Shown one piece after another: positions 13,626 through 22,372 of a stretch of DNA of 35,806 bases (positions within the stretch are counted from its first letter, which is position 1; every line of letters begins with the position of its first letter). The position numbers and the translations under genes were made by a program. Source of the DNA: CAYUEN01 sp964443745 (lineage in GTDB: Bacteria; Campylobacterota; Campylobacteria; Campylobacterales; QNZT01); assembly GCA_964443745.1 (NCBI GenBank), contig CAYUEN010000020.1, positions 1-35,806 on the forward strand. Direction: 5' to 3'. The notes under the pieces were generated by a model that ran no database searches, was not told the origin of the DNA, and worked only from the letters and a program-made list of their open reading frames with translations.

Positions 13626-14609
13626 TTAGATCGGAAGGACACGGATGGCGGGGTCGAGTTTCTCTTTGAGCACCGCTTCGATCGCATAGAGTGTTCCCGT
13701 GGCACTACTGGCGCATCCGCTGCATGCTCCCAGGTAGCGGATATAGATATCGATATGGCTGCCGCTCTCCTTGATATCGAGCACTTCCAGGTTTCCACCG
13801 TCCATAATAAGCATTTGACGGATATTTTCATCCAGCGTCTTTTCGACCGCTTTGAGTTTTTGTACGAGTGTCATTTGAGCGAAAGGTATCTCTTCTCCGC
13901 TTCCGGTGGAGTTTGCGGCGGCGGCGACTTTTTCCGCCTCCATCTCTCCTCGTACTTCCGCCAGAATATCCACCAGATAGTACTCCCGCTCTTCATGGCC
14001 GCCCGGTCTGATGCACGATTTGCAAAATGCGCCCGCTTTGGTGTAGTCGGTGATCTCTTCGACCGTTTTCAGATCGTTCAGACGGATCACCTCCTTGAGA
14101 GTGCCCAGACTCACTCTCGCACATTCGCAGACGATGATCTCCTCTTCGAAACTCTCCATTTCCACACCTTTGTACTCGGCTGCCGCTTTTTTGATCACGT
14201 CGTACGCCATGACCGAGCAGTGCATCTTCTGCGGAGGGACCGCAGGGGTTTCCGGATTGTCTCTGAGGGCGTGCTCGACATCGATATTGGTGATTTTGAC
14301 CGCTTCGTCGACCGTTTTTCCGATCGTGAGCTCGGCCATAACATCTGAGCTGGCGATCGCGGTGCCGCAGCCGAAACTCTTGAATTTCGCATCCAGAATT
14401 TTATCCGTTTCGGGATCGACGATCCAGTAGAGTCTCACGGCATCTCCACAGCTTTCCGCACCGAAATCGGCGACGATCAGTTTGCCGCCCATTTTTTCGG
14501 CGTCCTCTTCCGTCAACTCGCCCATATGTCGGGGGTTGTTCATTCTATCCTGTACGTTTTGGCTGTATTCGTCCCAGATGGAACCGCCGATCAAACTGTT
14601 CAAACCCAT
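13626..14609 (-). CDS. nifU: NifU-type Fe-S cluster assembly scaffold
   Basis: 327 aa with the full three-part NifU layout. The IscU-like domain has C54, C81 and C131. The central BFD-type [2Fe-2S] ferredoxin domain has C161, C163, C196 and C199. The C-terminal Nfu domain has the thioredoxin-like C296-x2-C299 (GACSGCASS). It accepts sulfur from NifS, builds clusters and passes them to apoproteins in the cytoplasm. In Campylobacterota (for example Helicobacter) the NIF system is the housekeeping one, so its presence does not imply nitrogen fixation. It lies 11 nt downstream of nifS in one operon. Clients encoded in this window include IlvD and the fumarate reductase iron-sulfur subunit. Confidence 0.95.
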   Translation of the reverse strand: MGLNSLIGGSIWDEYSQNVQDRMNNPRHMGELTEEDAEKMGGKLIVADFGAESCGDAVRLYWIVDPETDKILDAKFKSFGCGTAIASSDVMAELTIGKTVDEAVKITNIDVEHALRDNPETPAVPPQKMHCSVMAYDVIKKAAAEYKGVEMESFEEEIIVCECARVSLGTLKEVIRLNDLKTVEEITDYTKAGAFCKSCIRPGGHEEREYYLVDILAEVRGEMEAEKVAAAANSTGSGEEIPFAQMTLVQKLKAVEKTLDENIRQMLIMDGGNLEVLDIKESGSHIDIYIRYLGACSGCASSATGTLYAIEAVLKEKLDPAIRVLPI

Positions 14610-14620
14610 GATGATCCTTC

Positions 14621-15811
14621 TTATGCTTCTTTTTTATAATCTTTTGGCGTATAGGCGTAGGAGCTGGAGATACCTCTGAGCCTTTCGACCGCTTTCTTGA
14701 CGACACCGATCGTGTATTCTATCTCTTCTCTCGTGGTGAATCTGCTGAGGCTGAAACGGATCGCGGTATGCGCCAGATCTTCGGCCGCGCCGATCGCCTC
14801 CATGACCGGATTGGATTCCAGATCCTCGCTCGCACAGGCGCTGCCGGTACTTGCGGCGATACCCGCCCTGTTGAGATCCCAGAGCATCGCCTCTCCTTCG
14901 ATACCGCGGAAGCTGATCAATATCGTATTTGGGGTGCGCTTCTGTCTGGGAGTCACGACAAAAGTGTCGGGAATCTTCAGCAACTCGTCTTCGAGCGTAT
15001 CCCTGAGCTCCTTTACGTCATGCCACTCGTAATCGAGCGCATCCACCGCGAGTTCCATCGCCTTGCCCATTCCGATGATGCCGGGAACGTTGAGCGTTCC
15101 GCTGCGCAATCCTCCCATATGTTCTCCGCCATGAAAGAGGGGGGAGAGTTCTTTGCCCTTTTTGATATAGAGTCCCCCCACCCCTTTGGGGCCGTGGAAT
15201 TTGTGGGCGGAAAAGCTGAGATAATCCACATCGACTTCCTGGACGTTGACCGCTACTTTCCCGATCGCCTGAACGGCGTCGGTATGGAAAGGTACGCCGT
15301 ACTCTTTACAGATTTCACCGATCTCTTTGATCGGAAAAATACCGCCCGTTTCATTGTTCGCCCACATGATGGATACCAGTGCGGTTTTGGGCGTTATGAA
15401 ATCACGAAGCGTGTCGGCAACGATCAACCCCTCTTCGTTGATGGGGAGGTAAGTCACTTTCACGCCTCTGCTTTCGAGAAACTTCGCGTTTGCGATCGTG
15501 GCTGGATGTTCGACTTCCGAAACGATGACGTGGTCTTTTTTGCCGGTGAGAATTTCATCCAGATAGATACTTTTGAAAACCCAGTTGATGCTCTCCGTAG
15601 CGCAGGAGGTGACGACGACATTGTCCGTTACGGGAGCGTTGATTCCGGCGTAGATTTTTTCCAACGCTATTTTCAGGTAGGGGTGCGTTTCGCTTCCGAA
15701 ATCGTGCAGGGAGTTGGGATTGCCGTACATTTGGCAAAAAAACGGCTCCATCGCCAGCTTGACCTGCGGATCGACGATCGTGGTCGCATTGTTGTCCAGA
15801 TAAACTCTCAT
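14621..15811 (-). CDS. nifS: NifS-type cysteine desulfurase
   Basis: 396 aa, fold type I PLP enzyme. N-terminus MRVYLDNNATT, PLP lysine K204 (SAHKFHGPKG), catalytic cysteine C326 in STGSACASEDLESNP, and the usual ANNETGG block. It removes sulfur from cysteine as an enzyme-bound persulfide and hands it to NifU. First gene of the nifS-nifU operon, with an ACGGAG ribosome site. A TTTAAGACAAATTAAG element stands 26 nt upstream and is nearly repeated in front of the ferritin-like gene. Confidence 0.95.
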   Translation of the reverse strand: MRVYLDNNATTIVDPQVKLAMEPFFCQMYGNPNSLHDFGSETHPYLKIALEKIYAGINAPVTDNVVVTSCATESINWVFKSIYLDEILTGKKDHVIVSEVEHPATIANAKFLESRGVKVTYLPINEEGLIVADTLRDFITPKTALVSIMWANNETGGIFPIKEIGEICKEYGVPFHTDAVQAIGKVAVNVQEVDVDYLSFSAHKFHGPKGVGGLYIKKGKELSPLFHGGEHMGGLRSGTLNVPGIIGMGKAMELAVDALDYEWHDVKELRDTLEDELLKIPDTFVVTPRQKRTPNTILISFRGIEGEAMLWDLNRAGIAASTGSACASEDLESNPVMEAIGAAEDLAHTAIRFSLSRFTTREEIEYTIGVVKKAVERLRGISSSYAYTPKDYKKEA

Positions 15812-15836
15812 ATAGGCTCCGTAATGTTAAATAGGA

Positions 15837-15852
15837 CTTAATTTGTCTTAAA
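15837..15852 (-). promoter_or_regulatory. TTTAAGACAA element upstream of nifS
   Basis: Minus-strand TTTAAGACAAATTAAG holds a direct repeat TTAAG spaced by 5 nt, directly before a weak -10 (TATTTA). Very similar elements precede the ferritin-like gene (17894-17909) and the cysteine-rich peptide gene (30909-30924). Confidence 0.45.
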
Positions 15853-15900
15853 TTGAATGATACAACGTGGGATCTTAATTTTTCCTTATGTAATACGTGA

Positions 15901-17205
15901 TCAAGAGACGACTTCCAATAATAGAGAACGTGTGTCGGAAAAAGTGACAATTTCTTCGGGACTCTGTTTCAAAAACGACTCCATCGCCTCTTTTTTCGCG
16001 ATCGCCTCGTCCAGCGCCGGATCGGAGCCGGCGGTGTAGGCTCCGATCCGGATGAGAACCTCGTTTTCTTTGAGCAGAGCGTACATCTGTTTGAATTTCA
16101 TCGCGGCCGCTTTGTGTTCGGGCGTGATGATGTCGTTCATCACACGCGAGGCGGAGTTGAGAATGTTGATGGGAGGATAGATGCCGTAGTCGGTCAGTTC
16201 TCGGCTAAGAACGATATGGCCGTCAAGAATGCTGCGGCTTTGATCGGCGATCGGATCGCTCATGTCGTCGCCTTCGATCAAGACGGTGAAAAAGGCGGTG
16301 ATCGATCCTTTGCCCTCCTCCTTTCCTGCACGCTCCATCAGCTGTGCGAGCAGAGAGAGGGCGGAAGGGGGGTATCCTTTGGAAGTGGGAGGCTCCCCGA
16401 GCGCCAATCCTATTTCACGCTGTGCCATCGCGAAGCGGGTGATCGAGTCCATAATGAAAAGGACGTCCCGCCCTTGCGCCTTGAAATACTCCGCTACGCT
16501 CATCGCCGAAAAAGCGCCGTATTTGCGCATCAGCGGCGAATCGTCGCTGGTAGCTACGACGATGACGGTATCACTCAGATCGCCTCCGAGGTTTTTTTCG
16601 ATGAATTCCGGTACCTCTCTGCCGCGTTCTCCGATCAGTCCCACCACCTTCACCGGCGCCTCCGCACCCCGTACGATCATCCCCATCAAGGTCGACTTTC
16701 CCACGCCGCTTCCGGCGAAGATACCGACTTTCTGGCCTTTGCCGGTAGTGAGAAGGCCGTCGATCGTTTTGACACCCACACTGAACGCTTCATCGATCAA
16801 TCCACGTTTCATAGCCTCTATCGGAGATTGGATGATCGGTGCTTCCGTATTGCTCTGAATGGGTGGCTTGCCATCTATCGGACGCATCAGCGGATCTACG
16901 ACGCGTCCGAGCAGATCATCTCCGACGGGAATGGTCAATCCCTGTTCGTTCAGATAGACCCGATCGCCTATTCGCATACCTTCGACAAAGCCAAACGGAG
17001 AGATGATGAAACGCTCCTTCTGTACTTCGACGACCATTCCCAGCCGCTCTTCTTTGCTCTGATTCGAAACGATTCGTACGATATCGCCGATGCTGGGCTG
17101 AAGGCCGGTCGCAATGATGTTGATGGCGGTGATATTGACGATCTCTCCGAAAGAGATCTGCATCGATTTCTGGGAGAGCGCCTCTTTGAGTTCGGAGAGT
17201 TTCAT
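15901..17205 (-). CDS. fliI: Flagellum-specific ATPase FliI
   Basis: 434 aa from ATG at 17203-17205 (MKLSELKEALSQKS). The frame is open further upstream, but that part overlaps folE. The F1-beta-like ATPase core has Walker A AGSGVGKST (164-172), catalytic glutamate E193 (GERGREV) and Walker B LFIMD (249-253). The phrases PPTSKGYPPSALSLLAQLMERAGK, split here as a conserved flagellar/type III block at about 275-300, and DHKAAA-like EHKAAAMKFKQ support FliI over other ATPases. It powers export of flagellar proteins through the basal body gate. Its TGATG junction with folE couples translation to that gene, an unusual partner for a flagellar gene. No other flagellar structural gene is in the window. 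Confidence 0.93.
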   Translation of the reverse strand: MKLSELKEALSQKSMQISFGEIVNITAINIIATGLQPSIGDIVRIVSNQSKEERLGMVVEVQKERFIISPFGFVEGMRIGDRVYLNEQGLTIPVGDDLLGRVVDPLMRPIDGKPPIQSNTEAPIIQSPIEAMKRGLIDEAFSVGVKTIDGLLTTGKGQKVGIFAGSGVGKSTLMGMIVRGAEAPVKVVGLIGERGREVPEFIEKNLGGDLSDTVIVVATSDDSPLMRKYGAFSAMSVAEYFKAQGRDVLFIMDSITRFAMAQREIGLALGEPPTSKGYPPSALSLLAQLMERAGKEEGKGSITAFFTVLIEGDDMSDPIADQSRSILDGHIVLSRELTDYGIYPPINILNSASRVMNDIITPEHKAAAMKFKQMYALLKENEVLIRIGAYTAGSDPALDEAIAKKEAMESFLKQSPEEIVTFSDTRSLLLEVVS

Positions 17206-17780
17206 CAGTAGCGGATCGAAGGTGGCGTATTGACAAAATCGAGAAATTCCGCTCGGGTGCGTGTTTCCCGAAAAAGGCCCCGCAGTGCCGAAGTGGTCGT
17301 GATGGAGTTGACCTTTTCGACGCCACGCATCTCCATACACATATGGCGTGCTTGGATCACGACGCCGACACCCTTGGGATCGATCACTTCGACGATCGCG
17401 TCGGCGATCTGTTCGGTCATCTGCTCCTGGATCTGCAATCGTCTGGCGAAAACTTCGACCATACGAGGAATTTTGGAGAGGCCGACGACCTTGCCGTCGG
17501 GTATATAGGCGATATGGGCGCGTCCGATAATCGGCAACAGATGGTGTTCGCACATAGAGTAGAATTCGATATCTCTGATCAGGACCATTTCGTCGTTGCT
17601 GCTGGTAAAAAGCGCTTCGTTGAGGACTTCTTCCGGGTTTTGGTCGTAGCCTTTGGTCATGAATTTGAAGGCCTTGTAGACGCGTTCGGGTGTTTTGAGC
17701 AGACCCTCCCTCCCGGGATCTTCTCCGATGATTTCGAGCATATTCCTGACGGATTCTTCGAATTTCGCTTTCTCTTGCAT
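17205..17780 (-). CDS. folE: GTP cyclohydrolase I
   Basis: 191 aa, type IA (FolE). Zinc ligands C77 and H80 (MCEHHLLP) and C148 (ARHMCMEMRG); substrate-binding block SKIPRMVEVFARRLQIQEQ. It converts GTP to dihydroneopterin triphosphate at the head of folate and queuosine-type deazapurine synthesis. The start has AAGGAT upstream and a TATAAT promoter box 21 nt further. The gene shares one base with the fliI start, so fliI appears to be read from the folE promoter. Confidence 0.95.
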   Translation of the reverse strand: MQEKAKFEESVRNMLEIIGEDPGREGLLKTPERVYKAFKFMTKGYDQNPEEVLNEALFTSSNDEMVLIRDIEFYSMCEHHLLPIIGRAHIAYIPDGKVVGLSKIPRMVEVFARRLQIQEQMTEQIADAIVEVIDPKGVGVVIQARHMCMEMRGVEKVNSITTTSALRGLFRETRTRAEFLDFVNTPPSIRY

Positions 17781-17800
17781 CTTAATCCTTGTAGGCTTCT

Positions 17801-17806
17801 ATTATA
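17801..17806 (-). promoter_or_regulatory. -10 box of the folE-fliI promoter
   Basis: Minus-strand TATAAT in CTTATATAATAG, 20 nt before the folE start, with A/T-rich sequence further upstream. Confidence 0.55.
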
Positions 17807-17893
17807 TAAGGATAACTTTTTTTTGATAAAAAGGGGATAAGGTGTTTTCGGGAGGATAAAGAAGAGCCAAAGTTTCAATAGAAAACCATTTTC

Positions 17894-17916
17894 TTTTAAG
17901 ACAATTAAGCTATAAT
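17894..17916 (+). promoter_or_regulatory. Promoter of the ferritin-like gene with a TTTTAAGACAA element
   Basis: TTTTAAGACAATTAAG (17894-17909) sits directly before a perfect TATAAT (17911-17916). The following ATAATTATCAAT resembles part of a Fur box. The leader to the start codon is about 40 nt. Confidence 0.5.
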
Positions 17917-17961
17917 TATCAATAGATAAAAAGTTTCCAATATCTGCAGAAGGAGAAGTTG

Positions 17962-18486
17962 ATGGCAACACGTGGAAATTCGATCATCAAAGGAATTCCC
18001 GTATCGGAAGTGATCGCATTGCTCAATCGTGCATATGCCGACGAATGGCTGGCTTACTACCAGTATTATATCGAAGCGAAAGTGATCAAGGGGATCATGA
18101 AAGATGCCGCGATTGCCGAGCTTGATCAGCATGCGGCGGACGAATTGCGCCACGCGACGATGATCGCCGATCGAATTCTGCAGCTTGGGGGTACCCCGCT
18201 ATTGAGTCCCGAAGAGTGGTTCAAAGAGACCCATTGCGGCTACGAAGCACCCCAAAACACCGATGTCGTTGCCATTCTCGATGATGCGATCAAAGGGGAG
18301 CAGTGTGCGATTTCCATCTACTCCAACATTGCGGATATCACACGGGAAAAGGATATCGTCACCTACGATCTGGTGTCGAGTATCTTGGCGGACGAGGTGG
18401 AGCACGAAGAGGATCTGCAAGCGCTCCATGACGATATCACCCAATTCATTGAGCAGATCGGAGGGAAGGATTCAGGAGGTTCCTGA
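17962..18486 (+). CDS. Ferritin-like (bacterioferritin/Dps-like) diiron protein
   Basis: 174 aa from the ATG with AGGAG 6 nt upstream; a TTG one codon earlier is less likely. A four-helix bundle with two sets of diiron ligands is visible: E in ADEWLAYYQYYIEA, E-x2-H in ADELRHATM, E in KGEQCAISIY, and E-x2-H in ADEVEHEEDL. This fits the ferritin-like group that stores iron or detoxifies peroxide. No haem-ligand methionine or Dps N-terminal ligands are evident, so I leave the subgroup open. It stands alone on the plus strand, facing serC-serA, with its own promoter. Confidence 0.85.
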   Translation: MATRGNSIIKGIPVSEVIALLNRAYADEWLAYYQYYIEAKVIKGIMKDAAIAELDQHAADELRHATMIADRILQLGGTPLLSPEEWFKETHCGYEAPQNTDVVAILDDAIKGEQCAISIYSNIADITREKDIVTYDLVSSILADEVEHEEDLQALHDDITQFIEQIGGKDSGGS

Positions 18487-18492
18487 ACCCCT

Positions 18493-19662
18493 TCAGTCGA
18501 GAATTCTGACTTTGATAACCCCTTCGATGGCGTGTAGTTGCGCTATCGCTTCGTCCGAAATTTCGCCTTCGATATCGATGATGTTGTAAGCGAGATCCCC
18601 TTTGCTTTTGTTGAGCATATCGAGGATGTTGATATCGTGTCTGGCCAGAAGCGAACTGATTTCTCCGATCATGTTGGGAATGTTTCGGATAGCCATCGTG
18701 ATTCGCTTTTCGCCCGCGGTTCTGGGAAGCGAAGCGTTGGGAAAATTGACGGAATTTTTGATGTTCCCGTTTTCGAGATACTCTTTGATCTGTTCGACGG
18801 CCATCACGGCGCAATTCTCTTCCGATTCGGCGGTGGAGGCGCCGAGGTGAGGTATCGGAATGATACCCGGAACACCCAGCAATTCCGCTTCCGGAAAATC
18901 GGTGACGTAACAGGAGACCTTTCCTTCGTTCAGTGCGCGGATGATGTCTTTATTGTCGACCAATCCCCCTCTGGCGAAATTGATGATTTTGATGCCCTTT
19001 TTCATCATCGCGAACTTTTCGGCGTTGAACATCCCTCGCGTGCTTTCCAGAAGAGGTACATGAATCGTCAGGTAATCCACCTGCGAAAGGAGTGTCTCCA
19101 GTCCGGTGGCTTTTTGGATATCGCTGGAGAGCTCCCACGCCGCGTCGACGGAGAGGTAGGGATCGTATCCGACAACCTCCATCCCCAGATCCAAGGCGGT
19201 GTTGGCCACCATCGCCCCGATCGCACCGAGTCCGACGACACCCAGTTTCTTGCCTTTGATTTCGCATCCGGCGAAATTGGATTTGTTCTTTTCGACGAGA
19301 GAGGGGACTTTGTCGCCTTCGCCCTTGATACTCTGAACCCATTCGATTCCCCCTACGATATCGCGGGAGGAGAGGAAAAGAGAGGCGATGACGATCTCTT
19401 TGACGGCATTGGCGTTGGCTCCGGGAGTGTTGAAGACGATGATTCCCTTTTCGCTGCAGCGGTCGATCGGGATATTGTTGGTGCCCGCTCCCGCTCTCGC
19501 GATCGCCTTCAGGTTGTCCCCCAGTTCCATATCGTGCATCTTGAAGCTTCGCACGATAATCGCGTCTGGATCGGGGATTTCGCTGGCGACCTCGTATTTG
19601 TCGCGAGGAAAAAGATCGAGTCCTTTTGGAGAGATCTTGTTGAGTGTCCTGATTTTGTACAT
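18493..19662 (-). CDS. serA: D-3-phosphoglycerate dehydrogenase
   Basis: 389 aa. NAD-binding GVVGLGAIG (141-149) with D167 closing beta-2 (GYDPYL), so NAD is preferred. Catalytic R231 (NFARGG) and H272 (IPHLGAST); a C-terminal ACT domain spans about 318-389 (MIGEISSLLARHDINIL), which in other SerA proteins binds serine for feedback inhibition. The length fits the ACT-only SerA class without the intervening domain. It starts 11 nt downstream of serC, giving the first two steps of serine synthesis in one operon. The N-terminal phrase ARAGAGTNNIPIDRCSEKGI is typical of this class. Confidence 0.92.
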   Translation of the reverse strand: MYKIRTLNKISPKGLDLFPRDKYEVASEIPDPDAIIVRSFKMHDMELGDNLKAIARAGAGTNNIPIDRCSEKGIIVFNTPGANANAVKEIVIASLFLSSRDIVGGIEWVQSIKGEGDKVPSLVEKNKSNFAGCEIKGKKLGVVGLGAIGAMVANTALDLGMEVVGYDPYLSVDAAWELSSDIQKATGLETLLSQVDYLTIHVPLLESTRGMFNAEKFAMMKKGIKIINFARGGLVDNKDIIRALNEGKVSCYVTDFPEAELLGVPGIIPIPHLGASTAESEENCAVMAVEQIKEYLENGNIKNSVNFPNASLPRTAGEKRITMAIRNIPNMIGEISSLLARHDINILDMLNKSKGDLAYNIIDIEGEISDEAIAQLHAIEGVIKVRILD

Positions 19663-19673
19663 ATCTTGCCTCC

Positions 19674-20756
19674 TTAGCGGTGTTTGGAAGCGAAGGTTTC
19701 CATCAGGTCGACCAGTGCCTCCACCCCTTCCATCGGCATCGCATTGTAGATCGAAGCCCTCAGCCCTCCGATGGACCGGTGTCCTTTGAGGCCGATCATA
19801 CCATTTTGCGTCGCGAGAGCGACCAGTTCGCTTTCGAGTTTCGCATCTTTGTCTTTGATGTTGAAAGAGACGTTCATCAGCGATCTGGAGTCTTTACGCG
19901 CATGGCCTACGTAAAAGCCGTCGCTGTTGTCGATCGCGTCGTAGAGAAGTTTCGCTTTGGCTTCGTTGCGCTTTTGGATCTCTTTGATGCCGCCCATATT
20001 CCGAATCCACTTCATAGTCAGCCCCACCATGTAGATCGCGAAAGTGGGAGGGGTGTTGTAGAGGGAATTCTTTTCGGCGTGGGTTTTGTATCGAAGCATC
20101 GTGGGGACGTCCTCTTTGACGCGATCCAACAGATCCTTTCTGACGATGACGATCGTCACGCCCGAAGGTCCGGCGTTTTTCTGCGCTCCGGCGAACAGCA
20201 GCCCCACTTTCGACCACTCGATCGGATAGGAGAAGATATCGCTGGAAGCGTCGATCACCAGTGGTGCGGCGGTATCGGGAAACGTTTTGTATTGAGTGCC
20301 GTAGATGGTGTTGTTGGAGGTGATGTAAGCGTAATCCGCATCGTCGCTGAAAGAAATATTTTCGGGAATGTGGTCGTAGTTGCTCTCTTTGGAGGAGGCG
20401 ACGATTTTATAGTCGAGGTTTTGGATTTTCGCCTCTTTGATCGCTTTGGCGGACCAGCTTCCGGTATCGGCGTATTCCGCCCGGTTTCCCAAAGAGAGAT
20501 TCATCGGGACCATGGCAAACTGCATCGAAGCGCCCCCCTGAAGAAAGAGAATATCGAACGTATCGGGTACTTTGTAGAGCTCCCTGATCAAAGAGAGCGC
20601 TTCGTTGTGTACTTCGTCGTACATTTTCGACCGGTGGGAAGCCTCCATGATGGAAAGACCGTGTCCCTTGAAGTCCACGAGTTCTTTTTGTGCCTCCTGC
20701 AGCACCTCCAGGGGCATCGTAGCCGGCCCCGCGCCAAAATTGAATACTCTGCTCAT
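19674..20756 (-). CDS. serC: Phosphoserine aminotransferase
   Basis: 360 aa from the ATG in CAGGAGTTGCAATG; an in-frame ATG 14 codons earlier overlaps the promoter and is rejected. N-terminus SRVFNFGAGPATMPLEVL and PLP lysine K193 in FAGAQKNAGPSG are family hallmarks. It converts 3-phosphohydroxypyruvate from SerA plus glutamate into phosphoserine, and in many bacteria also serves vitamin B6 synthesis. First gene of the serC-serA operon. The serB phosphatase is not in the window. Confidence 0.95.
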   Translation of the reverse strand: MSRVFNFGAGPATMPLEVLQEAQKELVDFKGHGLSIMEASHRSKMYDEVHNEALSLIRELYKVPDTFDILFLQGGASMQFAMVPMNLSLGNRAEYADTGSWSAKAIKEAKIQNLDYKIVASSKESNYDHIPENISFSDDADYAYITSNNTIYGTQYKTFPDTAAPLVIDASSDIFSYPIEWSKVGLLFAGAQKNAGPSGVTIVIVRKDLLDRVKEDVPTMLRYKTHAEKNSLYNTPPTFAIYMVGLTMKWIRNMGGIKEIQKRNEAKAKLLYDAIDNSDGFYVGHARKDSRSLMNVSFNIKDKDAKLESELVALATQNGMIGLKGHRSIGGLRASIYNAMPMEGVEALVDLMETFASKHR

Positions 20757-20796
20757 TGCAACTCCTGAGATATAGTTTTGATTGTAGATGAAATGC

Positions 20797-20811
20797 ATCG
20801 ATTATAGCATA
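20797..20811 (-). promoter_or_regulatory. Extended -10 promoter of serC-serA
   Basis: Minus-strand TATGCTATAATCGAT, an extended -10 differing at one base from the boxes of the glycosidase-like operon and cardiolipin synthase. It leaves a leader of about 38 nt with CAGGAG near its end. Confidence 0.6.
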
Positions 20812-20844
20812 GCAAGGTTAAAGAATTATTACCGCGAAGTGCCC

Positions 20845-21120
20845 TCAAAGCATCTCATACGAGATATGGAAAGCGATTTCGGGGAAGTTTCGATAGAGAA
20901 GATCGTCGATTTTCTCCAGATAGCGTTCGGCCTCCGTCCGTCCCGGAGAGAGAAATGAGAGGGCGATCGTCGCTTCTTTCGGATATTCGCCGGAGAGATC
21001 GAGGAGAGAGAGGTTGAGCTTTTTGAGTTTCTCTTTGATGCCGCTCAACACTCTGCGGCGCCCTTTCAGGCTTTCGGCCCATGGTAACTCCATCTCGACG
21101 ATCACCACCGTATTGATCAT
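20845..21120 (-). CDS. DUF503 (YlxP-like) protein
   Basis: 91 aa, full DUF503 length, a small ferredoxin-like fold. Conserved features are ELPWAESLKGRRRVLSGIKEKL, then the KLNLSLLDLSG segment. YlxP homologues often sit next to rbfA and have been linked to ribosome assembly; here the gene is instead coupled by a 4-nt ATGA overlap to a Nudix hydrolase. Function unknown beyond the family. Confidence 0.85.
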   Translation of the reverse strand: MINTVVIVEMELPWAESLKGRRRVLSGIKEKLKKLNLSLLDLSGEYPKEATIALSFLSPGRTEAERYLEKIDDLLYRNFPEIAFHISYEML

Positions 21121-21530
21121 GCCGTTTTCTTGAAATCCTCGATGATACGCGCGTGGTCGAAGAGGAGTTTTTCGAGAGGAATCTCCCGGGGCATATAGAC
21201 ATAGACCTCTTTCGCGTCGTCCGCCGCCCGGGGCTCGCCGGTAGCTTTACAGACGTAGACGCAGCTGACGGTATGAAATCTCGGATCGCGCTTTGGATCG
21301 GAATAGACGCCCAGCAGTCGTTCGATCTCCACATCCAGAGAGGTTTCCTCTTTCATTTCACGCTTGAGAGCCTCTTCGCACGACTCTCCTATTTCCACGA
21401 AACCGCCCGGCAGGGCGAGTCCGTAGGGCGGATTTTTTCGCTCGATCAGGACGATTCCTTTGAATGTACCGTTTTCGTCGAAGAGTTTGATAATGCCGTC
21501 CGTTGCCACGTAGGGGGTGTGAATCGCCAT
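21117..21530 (-). CDS. Nudix hydrolase (ADP-ribose pyrophosphatase-like)
   Basis: 137 aa. A complete Nudix box runs from GGFVEIGE to REMKEETSLDV at about 43-65, with the E-x2-EE metal ligands. The N-terminus (MAIHTPYVATDGIIKLF) and the PPYGLALPGG entry match the short ADP-ribose pyrophosphatase-like or nucleotide-cleansing group. Substrate is not decidable from the sequence. It starts divergently from the orphan lipoprotein, 74 nt away, with GAAGGAAAA as a likely ribosome site. DUF503 follows with a 4-nt overlap. Confidence 0.9.
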   Translation of the reverse strand: MAIHTPYVATDGIIKLFDENGTFKGIVLIERKNPPYGLALPGGFVEIGESCEEALKREMKEETSLDVEIERLLGVYSDPKRDPRFHTVSCVYVCKATGEPRAADDAKEVYVYMPREIPLEKLLFDHARIIEDFKKTA

Positions 21531-21604
21531 CGTTTTTCCTTCGGTTTTACCTTATTTTACCATTTTGCGGATTATGTGTTATCATGGAGTAAAAAGGGCG
21601 CAAA

Positions 21605-22363
21605 ATGGACGGAAAATCGATCTTCTATATTCTCTTCGTCGCGTTTTTGTGGTTGCAAGGGTGCGGAAGCGGGGATGCGAACATCTACGATCCCGGAGAC
21701 GACTTCGATACGAACGGACCCGATCTCGATCCTCCTTTGGGTCCCTATTACGATCTGAAAGACTATTTTTTTCATGCGGATCTCTGGAGCGGTCAAACGG
21801 TCAGCGAAGCGCTTCATAGATACTATCTGGACGCATCCGGCGCAACCTTGCGGCATGAAGAGATCGGAGAGGTGGTCTACGAACCGCTCGAAGGAGAGGA
21901 GACGAAGATCGCGATGTTCGTGGACAACAACCTGAGCCGAAAATATCTGCCCGGCTTTTTCGAAATCACCGAGTACGACTACGATGCGAACGGTCTGCTT
22001 GCGGACGAGAGGACATGGACGCGCCAGGCGCGTGTTAACGAGACGGTTTCGACTTTCGAAGCGGGTGGTAAAAAGGTCTATTGTTACATCAAGGCGCACT
22101 ACGACGACATATTCGAGGATATCGACGTTTTTCACCTGGCGCGGGCGGCGAACCTGGACGATCGTAAGAGTATGGCCAACGGCTGGTACTATACCGACGT
22201 ACTGGAGATCTGCTGTGTCACGCGCGATCCGTTCGATCGGGTGGAGATGCTTTTTTCAAACGGCTACGGGCGGGTTTTTGCCGCGATGTGGATACGGACG
22301 ACGGAGGGAGAGCGGGAGACATACGCCGAGTATGTCAACCGATTCGGCATCGACTCCCGCTAA
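21605..22363 (+). CDS. Lipoprotein of unknown function
   Basis: 252 aa. A short hydrophobic signal ends in the lipobox WLQGC (Cys20), followed by an acidic, Pro-rich linker (GDDFDTNGPDLDPPLGPYYD) and a beta-rich domain. Motifs of note are DLWSGQTVSEALHRYYLD, FEITEYDYDANGLLADERTW and a central pair of cysteines (ICCVTRD). It is a single-gene transcript that ends 9 nt from a convergent gene. No family recognised. Confidence 0.75.
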   Translation: MDGKSIFYILFVAFLWLQGCGSGDANIYDPGDDFDTNGPDLDPPLGPYYDLKDYFFHADLWSGQTVSEALHRYYLDASGATLRHEEIGEVVYEPLEGEETKIAMFVDNNLSRKYLPGFFEITEYDYDANGLLADERTWTRQARVNETVSTFEAGGKKVYCYIKAHYDDIFEDIDVFHLARAANLDDRKSMANGWYYTDVLEICCVTRDPFDRVEMLFSNGYGRVFAAMWIRTTEGERETYAEYVNRFGIDSR

Positions 22364-22372
22364 TGAAGGATT

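Noticed and set aside
13626..15811. nifS-nifU as a sign of nitrogen fixation
   Set aside because: Campylobacterota commonly use the NIF-type pair as their general Fe-S system; no nifHDK gene is present.
18471..18487. TTCAGGA-GGT-TCCTGAA hairpin as terminator between the ferritin gene and serA
   Set aside because: The 7-bp stem lies in the last codons of the ferritin gene and has no T-run on either side; it could be chance.
14768..20768. Long rightward frames over nifS, fliI, serA and serC
   Set aside because: Each is antisense to a conserved enzyme and has no recognisable domain or ribosome site.
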